Shown here: positions 34,264 through 43,145 of the stretch, piece after piece | Position numbering within the stretch: the first letter of the stretch is position 1 | Layout: each line of letters starts with the position of its first letter | NCBI RefSeq assembly: GCF_000335475.2 | Contig: NZ_ANAH02000001.1 | Location: 682,001 to 746,000 of the forward strand | Length of the DNA stretch: 64,000 bases | Origin: Cystobacter fuscus DSM 2262 | GTDB lineage: Bacteria; Myxococcota; Myxococcia; Myxococcales; Myxococcaceae | Reading direction: 5' to 3' | Translations under genes and position numbers: made by a program | The notes under the pieces: model-generated | The model's input: only the letters and a program-made list of their open reading frames with translations | What the model was told of the DNA's origin: nothing | The model's database searches: none

Positions 34264-35058
34264 TCAGCTGCTCGCGGAGGTATAGCGGCCGATGGAGTGC
34301 AGCCACACCCGGCGCGAGAAGAACGCGAAGAGGAGCGAGCCGAGCAGCGCCCACACCAGCGCCGTCCACGGCAGCCGGCCGAGCATCGCCTCCGCGGGGA
34401 AGGTGGTCATCACCGCCAGGGGAATGACGAAGGTGAAGACGAAGGCGAGCACCCCGCGGAACACCGGCGCCGGCCAGCGTGCCGCGTCGAAGATGGACGA
34501 GAAGAGGTAGGTGAGGTTGTCCACCTTCACCACGTAGAAGGCGGCGCACACCGTGAGGATCCACAGCGAGTAGAGCAGGAGCACGCTCGTGCCCAGCAGC
34601 ACGAGCGAGATGGCCACGCCCAACAGGGACGGTCCGCGCCCGATCAGGTGGAAGCCGTAGCCGAAGATGATCAGCGCGGCGACGAGGTTGATGGCGCGCC
34701 ACGGCAGGAAGTTCTCGGTGGACACCAGGAACTGCGCATCCGCGGGCTTGAGCAACACGAAGTCCAGCGTCCCCTTGCGGATGTGCTCCACCACGCCCTG
34801 GAGGCTCGGGTTGATGGCCCCCTCGAGAATCCCCTGCAACAGGGTGAACCAGCCGATGACCAGCAGCGACTCGCCGAAGCTCCACCCCTCGATCTGGCGC
34901 TGCGCGCTCTGGAAGACGACGAACAGGGGCACCAGCGCGGAGGCCATCCAGAAGAGGGAGATGAGTCCATCGAGCAGGAAGTCCGCCTGGTACTGCATGG
35001 CGAGCAGGCTGGACGCCCGGAGGCGAACCTTCAACAAACGCAGATAGCGGCGGAACAT
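34264..35058 (-). CDS. ABC-2 family exporter permease (second subunit)
   Basis: 264 residues with about six membrane helices, for example LFWMASALVPLFVVFQSA, LVAALIIFGYGFHLIG and FTFVIPLAVMTTFPAEAML. It matches the ABC-2 permease group that works as a pair with the gene just upstream. The ATG at 35058 is chosen over one 15 nt upstream because GGAGG, which lies within the end of the upstream permease, is spaced 8 nt before it. Function: membrane half of an exporter, substrate unknown. Part of its 3' end is duplicated at 33124-33199. Confidence 0.88.
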   Translation of the reverse strand: MFRRYLRLLKVRLRASSLLAMQYQADFLLDGLISLFWMASALVPLFVVFQSAQRQIEGWSFGESLLVIGWFTLLQGILEGAINPSLQGVVEHIRKGTLDFVLLKPADAQFLVSTENFLPWRAINLVAALIIFGYGFHLIGRGPSLLGVAISLVLLGTSVLLLYSLWILTVCAAFYVVKVDNLTYLFSSIFDAARWPAPVFRGVLAFVFTFVIPLAVMTTFPAEAMLGRLPWTALVWALLGSLLFAFFSRRVWLHSIGRYTSASS

Positions 35059-35062
35059 GCCC

Positions 35063-35866
35063 CTAGCCTCCATAGGCGGCGAAGCGCTTGAGGCCCCGCT
35101 TCCAACTCAGGATGGACAAGCCCAGGAGCAGTGCCACCCACGACCACTGGAGGCCCAGCAATCCCAGCGCCTCGGTGAAACCGTGCGCGTTCGTCATCAA
35201 CTCCGCCGGCAGGCCAACCTGGTAGCGGAAGGGCAACCAGCCCAACAGGCCGCGCAGCAGCGGGGGGAAGAGCTCCACCGGGTACAGGTAGCCGGAGCAG
35301 ATCATGAAGAAAGCGAACCACAGGTCCATCAGCCGGTTGCTGCTCTCGATGTACAGGCTCAGGCTCCCGATGAGCACGTTGGCCAGGAAGGTGATGAGCC
35401 AGCCGCCCACGAGCGCCAACAGGAAGAACCCCCAGCCCCACGCGGTGCCAGGCACCGAGCGGGTGCCCAGGGTGAACACGGAGAAGAGCGTCAGCGGCAC
35501 CACCAGCAGCAGACGCAGGGGGAAGGTGCCCAGGTTCTCCGCCGCGTAGCTCCACAGGGGCGAGATGGGACGCAGCAGGCGCATGGCCAGCGTGCCCTGG
35601 CGCACCTCGTAGTTGATCTGCCAGGCCGCGTACGCCCCCGTCATCTGCCGCACCACGAAGATGGCCAGGAAGTAGCGCACGAAGTCGTGGGAGTCATAGC
35701 GCCCCACGGGCTCGTAGCGGGCCACCGCCGTCCACAGCGCCATGGAGATGAAGGGCATGGTGGTGCCCAGCACCCAGACGAGCATCTCCGCCCGGTAGGC
35801 CACCGCCTCGGACACGCCCACCCGCAGCAGCGTGGGCAGGGCACGCAGCGTGCCGCGCACACTCAT
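35063..35866 (-). CDS. ABC-2 family exporter permease (first subunit)
   Basis: 267 residues, six predicted membrane helices, with conserved blocks FVRYFLAIFVVRQMTGAYAAW and LWFAFFMICSGYLYPVELFP. It forms a heterodimer with the following permease. The ATPase gene upstream overlaps it by 4 nt (ATGA), and the next permease follows after 4 bp, so the three genes make one translationally coupled operon. Related three-gene exporters are described for drugs and viologens, but the substrate here cannot be told. Two stretches of it are duplicated in the remnant at 33205-33328. Confidence 0.9.
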   Translation of the reverse strand: MSVRGTLRALPTLLRVGVSEAVAYRAEMLVWVLGTTMPFISMALWTAVARYEPVGRYDSHDFVRYFLAIFVVRQMTGAYAAWQINYEVRQGTLAMRLLRPISPLWSYAAENLGTFPLRLLLVVPLTLFSVFTLGTRSVPGTAWGWGFFLLALVGGWLITFLANVLIGSLSLYIESSNRLMDLWFAFFMICSGYLYPVELFPPLLRGLLGWLPFRYQVGLPAELMTNAHGFTEALGLLGLQWSWVALLLGLSILSWKRGLKRFAAYGG

Positions 35867-36858
35867 GTGCCCGCCTCCTGGCGCCGCGCCTTGCTCTCGG
35901 CGAACAGCTCGCTCATGACCTCTTCCAGGGGCGCGTTCTCCACCGTCAGGTCCATCACCGGCAGGGTGGAGAGCACCCGGCTCACGGTGGCGTTGACGGC
36001 CTCCTGTGACACCTGCAGGACCGCCGACAGCGCGTCGTGCGTCACCACCTTGCCCAGGGTCGCCAGGTCCGGCGCGTCCACCGGCTGGGACAGGCGCAAC
36101 ACCACCCGCTTCTCCGGCCGCACCCTCTTCACCAGCGCGTCGAGCCCCCCGTCATACGACACGATGCCCTTGTCGATGACGATGATGCGCGGGCAGAGCG
36201 CCGCCACGTCGTCCATGTAGTGGCTGGTGAGGATGAGCGTGGCGCCGTGCCGCTCGTTGTAGGCCTTGATGAAGGCGCGCATCGTGGCCTGCATGGACAC
36301 GTCCAGCCCGATGGTGGGCTCGTCCAGGAAGAGCACCTTGGGACGGTGGATGAGCGCCACCGCCAGCTCGCACTTCATCCGCTCGCCGAGCGACAACTGC
36401 CGCGTCGGCTTGCCGAGGAGCTCGCCCAGGTCCAGCAGCGTCACCAGCTCGTCCAACGTCTGCTTGTACTGAGCGGTGGGAACGTCGTAGATGGCGCGGT
36501 TGAGCTCGAGCGTCTCCGACGGGGGCAGGTCCCAGATGAGCTGCTGCTTCTGCCCCGTCACCAGCATGATCTTCTTGAGGAAGGCCTCCTCGCGATGACG
36601 CGGGACATGACCGTCCACGCGCACCTCGCCGCTCGAGGGGTGCAGGAGCCCCGAGAGCACCTTGAGGGTGGTGGTCTTCCCCGCCCCGTTGGGACCCAGG
36701 AAGCCCACGCGCTCGCCGGGCTGGATGTCGAAGGAGATGCCATCCACCGCCTTGACGGAGGTGTAGGTCCGATGAAAGACCGAGCGGAGGGCGGCCTTGA
36801 GGCCGGGCGGACGCTTGTGGACCTGATAGTGCTTGCGCAGGTCGCGGACGGAAATCAT
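35863..36858 (-). CDS. ABC exporter ATPase
   Basis: 331 residues. Walker A is GPNGAGKTT, the signature is LSLGERMKCELA (in place of LSGGQ), Walker B is VLFLDEPTIGLD and the switch His is in LTSHYMDDV. The extra C-terminal domain of about 80 residues after residue 240 is usual for this exporter group. First gene of the exporter operon on the minus strand; the Rsm22-type gene is divergent, 64 bp away. The substrate is unknown. Confidence 0.92.
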   Translation of the reverse strand: MISVRDLRKHYQVHKRPPGLKAALRSVFHRTYTSVKAVDGISFDIQPGERVGFLGPNGAGKTTTLKVLSGLLHPSSGEVRVDGHVPRHREEAFLKKIMLVTGQKQQLIWDLPPSETLELNRAIYDVPTAQYKQTLDELVTLLDLGELLGKPTRQLSLGERMKCELAVALIHRPKVLFLDEPTIGLDVSMQATMRAFIKAYNERHGATLILTSHYMDDVAALCPRIIVIDKGIVSYDGGLDALVKRVRPEKRVVLRLSQPVDAPDLATLGKVVTHDALSAVLQVSQEAVNATVSRVLSTLPVMDLTVENAPLEEVMSELFAESKARRQEAGT

Positions 36859-36922
36859 TGAGTCGGGGTTTAACGCGGTTGCCCGTCAGAGGCGACCCTT
36901 CTATCGCGAAGGCAGGGTGGGG

Positions 36923-38121
36923 ATGAGTGGCCCGTACGGCAAGGACTTGGAGCGTTGGATTCCGCGGCTCATCGCCGTCTGGAGGCAGGCGCGCGGCAGG
37001 GCGGACGGGCCCGAGACGCGCCTGACGCCACAGGAAGTGAAGGAGGTGGGCGCGGGAGTGAAACAGCTCTCGCTGGGACTCACGCGCGAGCGCAAACTCG
37101 CCGGGGCCCGCTACATGGACGACCCCAAGCTGCTCGGCGCCTACCTGCTCTTCTACTGGCCTGTCTCCTATGCGCAGGCCCGCGAGGCCCTGGGCGAGCT
37201 GTCCGCGAGGCCCCGCTCGGTGCTCGACCTGGGAAGCGGCCCCGCCCCGGTGGCCTTCGCCGCGCTGGACGCGGGCGCCGCCGAGGTGACGGCCGCGGAC
37301 CGCAGCAAGCCCGCGCTGGCGCTCGCGCGCGCCCTCGCGACGGAGGCCGGTGAGGCGCTCGCCACCCGGGAGTGGGATCCGCTGCGCAAGGCGCCCCCTC
37401 CCGAGGGCAAATACGATCTCATCACCATGGGCCACGTGCTCAACGAGCTGTATGGCGCGGGGACGAGGCGGTGAAGCCGCGCGCGGCGTTGCTCGAGCAG
37501 GTGCTGGCGCAGGTGAAGCCCGGGGGCAGCCTGGTGGTGCTGGAGCCCGCGCTGCGCGAGACGTCGCGGCTCTTGCTCAAGGTGCGCGACGTCATGGTGG
37601 AGAAGGGCTACGCCATCCGCGCGCCCTGCATGTACCGGGGTGCCTGTCCCGCGCTGGTGAAGGAGAGCGACTGGTGTCACGCCGAGCGCACCTGGACGAT
37701 GCCCCGGGTGGTGGAGGAGATCGCCCGCGCGGCGGGGCTGCACAAGGAAGCGCTGAAGATGAGCTACCTGGTGCTCGCGCCCGCGGGCGAGGGCTGGCCC
37801 GAGCCCCGGCCGGAGCGGCTCTTCCGCATCGTGTCCGAGTCGCTCGAGGGCAAGGGGCGCCAGCGCTTCATCGGCTGTGGGGCCGAGGGCCGCATGGGCC
37901 TGGCGATGCAGGACAAGCACCGCACGGAGAAGAACGAGCGCTTCTTCAAGCTGCACCGCGGCGACGTCGTCTCGGTGACGAACACCGAGGCCAAGGGAGA
38001 CGGGCTCGCGCTGGATGACCGCTCGGAGGTGAAGGTGGTGGCCTACGCGGGCCAGGGCGTGCCCCCGGCCCCGAAGACGCCCGCGCCGCCCCCCGACGAG
38101 GGCCAGCGCGAGCCGACGTGA
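36923..38121 (+). pseudogene. Rsm22-family methyltransferase gene interrupted by a frameshift
   Basis: Two overlapping frames together encode one Rsm22-type protein of about 399 residues. The first frame, from the ATG at 36923, contains an N-terminal helical part and the SAM site VLDLGSGPAP, and ends at a TGA at 37472 after LNELYGAG. The second continues with DEAVKPRAALLEQVLAQVKPG, then the metal-site-like APCMYRGACPALV and SDWCHAERTW, which are signatures of the family. The shift is in the GGGG run near 37460; one missing base explains it. It may be a sequencing error, a recent mutation or programmed -1 frameshifting; no canonical slippery heptamer is present. Family members bind or methylate small-subunit rRNA. 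Confidence 0.75.
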
Positions 38122-38610
38122 TCAGTCGTGGTCGTGCCCGTGCTCGCCATGGGCGTGACCGTGCTCCAGCTCTTCCTTCGTCGCGGCGCGCACGTTGTGC
38201 ACCTTGACCTCGAAGTGGAGCGTCTTGCCGGCGAAGGGGTGGTTGAAGTCGACGATGATCGTGTCGCCCTTCACTTCCTTCACCAGGAAGTCCACCTCGT
38301 CGCCCTCATGGTCGGTGGCGCTGAGGATGGCGCCCGGCTTGATCTCCATCTCCGCCGGGAACTCGCTGCGCGGAACCTCCTCCACGCCGTCCGGATCGAT
38401 CTCCCCGTAGCCCTCCTCCGGCGAGACGACGACCTTCAGGGACTCGCCCTTGGTCTTGCCCTCCAGCGCCTTCTCCAGGCCCGGGACGATCTCATCGTGC
38501 CCGTGCAGGTACTCGAGCGGCTCTCCCGGCTCGCTCTCATCCACCACTTCTCCATCCCCCAGATGCAGCCGGTACTCGATGGAAACGACGCTGTCCTTGG
38601 CGATTTTCAT
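38122..38610 (-). CDS. slyD: FKBP-type peptidyl-prolyl isomerase SlyD
   Basis: 162 residues. The FKBP domain has DGEVVDES and LEYLHGHDEIVPGLEKAL, with an inserted IF chaperone flap (GVEEVPRSEFP), and the DFNHPFAGKTLHFEVKV segment that ends the domain. The C-terminus is His-rich (HGHAHGEHGHDHD), the metal-binding tail of SlyD. It isomerises prolyl bonds and acts as a chaperone; in other bacteria the tail delivers nickel. It ends 1 bp after the convergent Rsm22 gene. Confidence 0.95.
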   Translation of the reverse strand: MKIAKDSVVSIEYRLHLGDGEVVDESEPGEPLEYLHGHDEIVPGLEKALEGKTKGESLKVVVSPEEGYGEIDPDGVEEVPRSEFPAEMEIKPGAILSATDHEGDEVDFLVKEVKGDTIIVDFNHPFAGKTLHFEVKVHNVRAATKEELEHGHAHGEHGHDHD

Positions 38611-38656
38611 GAAGCCCTCATAACAAGCGAAACGTCCCGGACGCTACTTCACGACT

Positions 38657-40048
38657 TCAGTACGACTTCAGTGCCTGGGCCAGCTCGGCGTACAGGTGGA
38701 TGGCGCTGCGCACCGCCTTGTCCCAGTCACCCAGGTGCAGGCTCTCGTTCTCGGAGTGGGCATTGGTGTACGGATCCTCCACGCCGATGAGCAGCGCGGG
38801 CACCCCGCCCAGTTCCCGGGCGAACGGCTCCACGAAGGGAATGGACGCGCCACACCCGATGGCCACGGGCTCGGTGCCATAGCCCAGGCGCAGCGCGCGG
38901 AAGGCGGCCTGGAAGGCCGGATGCGACGTCTCCGTGAACCAGGGCCCCGCGGGCGCGTCCTGCTTGATGTGCAGTTCCAGCCCCCAGGGCACGCGCTGCT
39001 TCAGGTGCTCCACCAGCCGCCGCTGCACGTCCGCCGCGTCCAGGTCCGGCACGACGCGGATGCCCACGCGAGCCCACGCCACGTCGCAGATGATGTTGCG
39101 CGCGTCCTTGCGGCTGCTCGCCTGGATGGCATTGATGGCGAGCGCCGGCTGGCGCCAGTTCGTCTCCCACGGATGACGCCCACCGAGCAGCTCGGCGCCG
39201 GGCACCAGGCCCGCCTGCTGCTTGAAGTACGCCTCATCGCCCGGCAGCGACTGGATGCCGCGCCGCTCGTCCTCGGTGAGCGGACGCACGTGCTCGTGGA
39301 TGCCCTCGATGGCGATGCTGCCGTCGGGGTGGGTCAGCGAGGCGAGCATCCGGCACAGCGCCATCACCGGATCCGGCACCGGCCCGCCCCACATGCCCGA
39401 GTGCACCGCCTGCCGCAGCGCGCGCACCTCCACGTCCACCGTCACCAGGCCGCGCAGCGCGGTGGTGATGGAGGGCAGCCCCGTGTCGAAGTTCGTCGTG
39501 TCCGTGAGCACGATGGCATCCGCCTGGAGCAGCGCCTTGTGCCGTTGCAGGAAGGTGCCCAGGTGCTCGCTGCCCACTTCCTCCTCGCCCTCGATGAGCA
39601 CCTTCACGTTGAGCGGCAGCTCCCCGCCGCCCTTCAACCACGCGTCCACCGCCGAGGTGTGCACCACGATGCCCGCCTTGTCGTCCGCCGCGCCCCGCCC
39701 ATAGAGGCGCCCGTCGCGCACCTGCGGCTCGAACGGCGGGCTCTTCCACGCCCCCTCGTCCCCCGCCGGCTGTACGTCATGGTGGGCGTACAGCAGGAGC
39801 GTGGGTTTGCCAGGAGCCTTCAACCGCTCGCCGTACACGTACGGATGGGCACCCTCCAACTCCAGCAAGCGCACGTTTTCGAACCCACGCGACTTCAACA
39901 GTGCCGCTGTGGCGTGCGCGCTCGCGCGCACGTGCGCGGGATCGAAGCCGTCGAAAGACACACTGGGAATGCGGATCAGCTGCTTCAAATCTTCGAGGTA
40001 GCTGTTCTTCTGGACGTCGAAGTGGGCGAGGGCCTGATCGGTGGACAT
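38657..40048 (-). CDS. M20-family metallopeptidase (dipeptidase)
   Basis: 463 residues, typical of the carnosinase-like/dipeptidase group of M20. Metal ligands are visible in [10 protein letters not shown] and the catalytic Glu in [20 protein letters not shown]-like and SENE motifs follow ([15 protein letters not shown], near the C-terminus, with the metal-binding His). A dimerisation (lid) domain is inserted in the middle. It would cleave dipeptides or short peptides in the cytoplasm. It is monocistronic on the minus strand, with 46 bp to the slyD start downstream and a divergent response regulator upstream. Confidence 0.9.
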   Translation of the reverse strand: MSTDQALAHFDVQKNSYLEDLKQLIRIPSVSFDGFDPAHVRASAHATAALLKSRGFENVRLLELEGAHPYVYGERLKAPGKPTLLLYAHHDVQPAGDEGAWKSPPFEPQVRDGRLYGRGAADDKAGIVVHTSAVDAWLKGGGELPLNVKVLIEGEEEVGSEHLGTFLQRHKALLQADAIVLTDTTNFDTGLPSITTALRGLVTVDVEVRALRQAVHSGMWGGPVPDPVMALCRMLASLTHPDGSIAIEGIHEHVRPLTEDERRGIQSLPGDEAYFKQQAGLVPGAELLGGRHPWETNWRQPALAINAIQASSRKDARNIICDVAWARVGIRVVPDLDAADVQRRLVEHLKQRVPWGLELHIKQDAPAGPWFTETSHPAFQAAFRALRLGYGTEPVAIGCGASIPFVEPFARELGGVPALLIGVEDPYTNAHSENESLHLGDWDKAVRSAIHLYAELAQALKSY

Positions 40049-40159
40049 GGCGCGTGCTTAGCCCACTTCCCGGGGTCTCCGCGCGAGTGATGAAAGCAAT
40101 GAGAAAGCACGTCGAGACCATGGGCAATCCAGGGGTGGGCGCCTTATCATGGCGGGGAC

Positions 40160-40531
40160 ATGCCCCCCCCCACGCTTCTGCTGGTCGATGACGATCGCTT
40201 CGTGCGCCACCTCCTCAAGGATGCCATCCAGGAAAGTGGCCTCGAGGTGCGGATGCTCGAGGCGGCGGACGGGCGCGAGGGGCTGGAGGTCGCCGCGCGA
40301 GAGCAGCCGGCGTTGATGCTGTTGGATCTCTTCATGCCCCGGTGCAGCGGGCTGGAGGTGCTCGCACACATCAAGCAGTCCTCACCGGACACGCGGGTGC
40401 TCATCATCAGCAGCATGGATGCCGCTCCGGTGGTGCAGCAGGCCCTGTCCGCCGGGGCGGTGGGCTTCGTGGGCAAGCCCTTCCATCCGTTGGAAATCTC
40501 CCTGGCCATCCGCCAGGCCCTGGCCCACTGA
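40160..40531 (+). CDS. Single-domain response regulator
   Basis: 123 residues, one REC domain. The acidic pocket is LLLVDDDRF, the phospho-accepting Asp is in LLLDLFMP (about residue 54), and GKPFHP holds the conserved Lys. There is no output domain. It starts a plus-strand group with a PilZ-type protein 20 bp downstream and a histidine kinase after that, so these three probably form one signalling pathway. Confidence 0.9.
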   Translation: MPPPTLLLVDDDRFVRHLLKDAIQESGLEVRMLEAADGREGLEVAAREQPALMLLDLFMPRCSGLEVLAHIKQSSPDTRVLIISSMDAAPVVQQALSAGAVGFVGKPFHPLEISLAIRQALAH

Positions 40532-40551
40532 ACACAACCCGAGGAGAGCCC

Positions 40552-41457
40552 ATGTCGAATTACTGGATTGGAGACTCCGTCGGACGCGTGTTGGGACCCC
40601 TGACGCTCCAGTCGCTGCGGGAACTGGTGAGCTCGGGACGTCTCAAGGCCGTCACCCGCGCTTCCCGCGATGGCGAAGCCTGGGAGCCCATCGCGCAGTT
40701 CAACGAAGTGAAGGATCTGTTCAACACCTTGCGGCCCGGCTCCGCCGACGAGTCCGGACAGGCCGCGCGCCTGCGCACGCAGTTGGGGCAGATGCAGTCG
40801 ATGAGCGCGTGGCAGCTCTTCGGGCTGAAGCCGGAGGCGCCGCTGGAGGAGGTGCGCAGCGCCTTCTTCCGGATGGCGCGGCGCTTCGCCCCCGAGAACA
40901 TGGCCCCGGACACCAGCCCCGAGCTGCGCAAGGTGCACGCGGACATCTTCGAGTTGCTCGCGCGCCGCATGCGCGAGGCGGAGGCCCAGCGCGCCACGGC
41001 CACGGCTCCAGCGGCGCCCGTGCCCGCGGGGCCCCGCCCGGTGACTCCCGCCGGCGGACGCCCCGCCGTGCAGGGCTCGGCCTACACCTACTCGGCCGAG
41101 GAGTTCGTGGGCCTGCGCACGCAGAACGACCGGACCCAGGTGGAAGTCCAGGTGAACGCGCGCAACATGGGCATCTTCACCGACCACCGCATCATCAACC
41201 TGCAGTCCGGAGCGCTCTTCATTCCCGCGTCCAACCCCTTGCGGTTGGGCACCCGGGTGGAACTGGTGTTGAATTTCGAGCAGCCTCCGCGGCAGCTCAA
41301 GCTGCGCAGCTCCGTCATCTGGGAATACACGCTCGACGATGGTAAGCAGCCGCGCGGCTATGGCCTCGGTCTGGCGGACTTGAGGCCCGAGGAGCGCACC
41401 TTCCTCGACGACTTCCTGCGCACGCACCGCATCCAGGCGCCCACGACCGCGGGCTGA
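40552..41457 (+). CDS. GYF_2 / J-like / PilZ-type signalling protein
   Basis: 301 residues. Three parts can be seen. Residues 1-55 (YWIGDSVGRVLGPLTLQSL, then LKAVTRASRDGEAWEPI) resemble the GYF_2 (DUF4339) domain. Residues about 80-140 resemble a divergent J-domain (WQLFGLKPEAPLEEVRSAFF). Residues about 190-295 resemble the myxobacterial PilZ-type domain (TDHRIINLQSGALFIPA, then GTRVELVLNFEQP, then GYGLGLADLRPEE). The RxxxR c-di-GMP motif is not clearly present, so c-di-GMP binding is unproven. The ATG at 40552 follows GAGGAGAGCCC. It sits between a response regulator and a histidine kinase. Confidence 0.8.
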   Translation: MSNYWIGDSVGRVLGPLTLQSLRELVSSGRLKAVTRASRDGEAWEPIAQFNEVKDLFNTLRPGSADESGQAARLRTQLGQMQSMSAWQLFGLKPEAPLEEVRSAFFRMARRFAPENMAPDTSPELRKVHADIFELLARRMREAEAQRATATAPAAPVPAGPRPVTPAGGRPAVQGSAYTYSAEEFVGLRTQNDRTQVEVQVNARNMGIFTDHRIINLQSGALFIPASNPLRLGTRVELVLNFEQPPRQLKLRSSVIWEYTLDDGKQPRGYGLGLADLRPEERTFLDDFLRTHRIQAPTTAG

Positions 41458-41522
41458 GCCACATGGCGGTCCGCGTCCATCTCGGCCGCAGTCCCCCACC
41501 CCTCCGCCGGAAGGAGCAGGAC

Positions 41523-43130
41523 GTGTCCGATCCGGCCGAGTACCAGGCCCTCGATGGACTGCCGGCGCCGGTGTTGGTGGTGCGTGGAGAGCGGACCGTC
41601 TACGCCAACCCGGCGTTGTTGAAGTTGTTGGGCATCGGTCTGCCCGAGGTGCTCGACACGCCCGTGCTGATGCTGCTCGCGCGCTTCTCGCCCGAGTATC
41701 AGCGCTGGCTGGAGCCGATGCACACCGAGTACACCCGTGGAAAGCAGACACCCGACAAGCTGTGGGTGCGCGTGCGGGTGGCGGAAGAGCAAGAATGGAC
41801 CTACTGCATGAGTCGGGGAGAGGGAGTGCGGGCGGAGGACACCCTGTTGATGTTGGTGGACGCGGAGGGAGAGGCGAGTACGCGGCGGCTCACCGAGTCC
41901 CTCGTGGAAGCCGCGGGCGAGCTGTTACACTGCCGTGACGAGCAGAGCGTGCTGGAAATGGCGGTCGAGGCCATCCACCGGCACGGCTTCTCGGTGATGG
42001 TGCTGCTGCTCGAGGGCGACAGCCTGCGCTACGGGCCCCTGCGGCAGGACGCGGCGCAGGTGACCACGTGCGAGGTGCTCTACGGCAAGCCCCTGCAGGA
42101 CATCCGCTTTCCGCGCTCCAGCATGCCGCACATCGACGAGGTGCTGGCGCGGCACAAGGCGGCCTTCCACTCGGACTTCCTCCAGGTGCTGGAGAACGTG
42201 CGCACCATGGAGCCGCTCGCGTGGCTGCGGCGCGCCTCCCCGAGCGTGCGCGCCCTGGACGCGCCCATCTTCGTGCAGGGCAAACCCTACGGAATCCTGT
42301 CCGTGCAGGGCGAGACGCTGACGCCCACGAGCGCGGCCACGTTGGAGCTGTTCGCACGGCAGATAGGAGGGGCGCTGGAGAACGTGCGCCACCACCGGCT
42401 GGCGGCCTCACGGCTGGCGGAGCTGTCGCGGCTGCAGTCGGAGCTGGTGGCGCAGGAGCGGCTCACCGTGCTGGGCGAGGCCGCGGGCGTGGTGGCCCAC
42501 GAGGTGCGCAATCCCCTGGGCGCCATCCTCAACGCGGTGGCGGTGCTCAAGCGCGACCGGCTGGGCCCGGTGAGCACGAGCGCGGTGCGGATGCTGGAGG
42601 AAGAAGCCACGCGCCTGGACGCGATGGTGAGGGACTTGCTGGACGTGGTGCGGCCGATGGAGCCCCGGCCCCGCGCGCTACACCCGGGCGAGCTGGCCCG
42701 GCGCACCCTGGAGCTTTTGCGCCAGCGCCACCAGCTGGGCACGCTCCAGGTGGTCATGAACGAGGCGCCGGACCTGCCCCTGCTCCAGGGCGACGAGATG
42801 TTGTTGCAGCTCGCGCTGGAGAACCTGCTGCGCAACGCCGTGCAGGCCTCGCCCCCGGAGAGCCGGGTGACCGTGTCGGTGTCGCGCGTGCCCGAGGGTG
42901 TGCTGCTCGCCGTGGAGGACGAGGGCTCGGGCATCTCTCCGGCCGACATCCACCGCATCTTCGAGCCCTTCTTCACCACGCGCGCCACGGGCACCGGCCT
43001 GGGGCTGGCGGTGGTGCGGCGCGTGGTGCTCGCTCACGGCGGCACGGTGTCCGCGGGGCAGCGGCCGGGAGGCGGCGCGCGCTTCGAGCTGCGGCTGCCG
43101 CTCGCTCCCCCCGAGCCCCTGCCGGGCTGA
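41523..43130 (+). CDS. PAS-GAF sensor histidine kinase
   Basis: About 535 residues. Domains: PAS (about 1-115, PAPVLVVRGERTVYANPALL), GAF (about 130-310, EQSVLEMAVEAIHRHGFS through PYGILSVQGE), HisKA with the phospho-His in VVAHEVRNPLGAILNA, and HATPase with N box LENLLRNAVQAS, VEDEGSGIS and GTGLGLAVVRRVV. It has no membrane helix and so is cytoplasmic. The GTG at 41523 is preferred because AAGGAG lies 6-7 nt before it; an ATG at 41463 would add 20 residues of no family character. Third gene of the REC-PilZ-kinase group. Confidence 0.9.
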   Translation: MSDPAEYQALDGLPAPVLVVRGERTVYANPALLKLLGIGLPEVLDTPVLMLLARFSPEYQRWLEPMHTEYTRGKQTPDKLWVRVRVAEEQEWTYCMSRGEGVRAEDTLLMLVDAEGEASTRRLTESLVEAAGELLHCRDEQSVLEMAVEAIHRHGFSVMVLLLEGDSLRYGPLRQDAAQVTTCEVLYGKPLQDIRFPRSSMPHIDEVLARHKAAFHSDFLQVLENVRTMEPLAWLRRASPSVRALDAPIFVQGKPYGILSVQGETLTPTSAATLELFARQIGGALENVRHHRLAASRLAELSRLQSELVAQERLTVLGEAAGVVAHEVRNPLGAILNAVAVLKRDRLGPVSTSAVRMLEEEATRLDAMVRDLLDVVRPMEPRPRALHPGELARRTLELLRQRHQLGTLQVVMNEAPDLPLLQGDEMLLQLALENLLRNAVQASPPESRVTVSVSRVPEGVLLAVEDEGSGISPADIHRIFEPFFTTRATGTGLGLAVVRRVVLAHGGTVSAGQRPGGGARFELRLPLAPPEPLPG

Positions 43131-43145
43131 AGCACGGGGGCCGCC

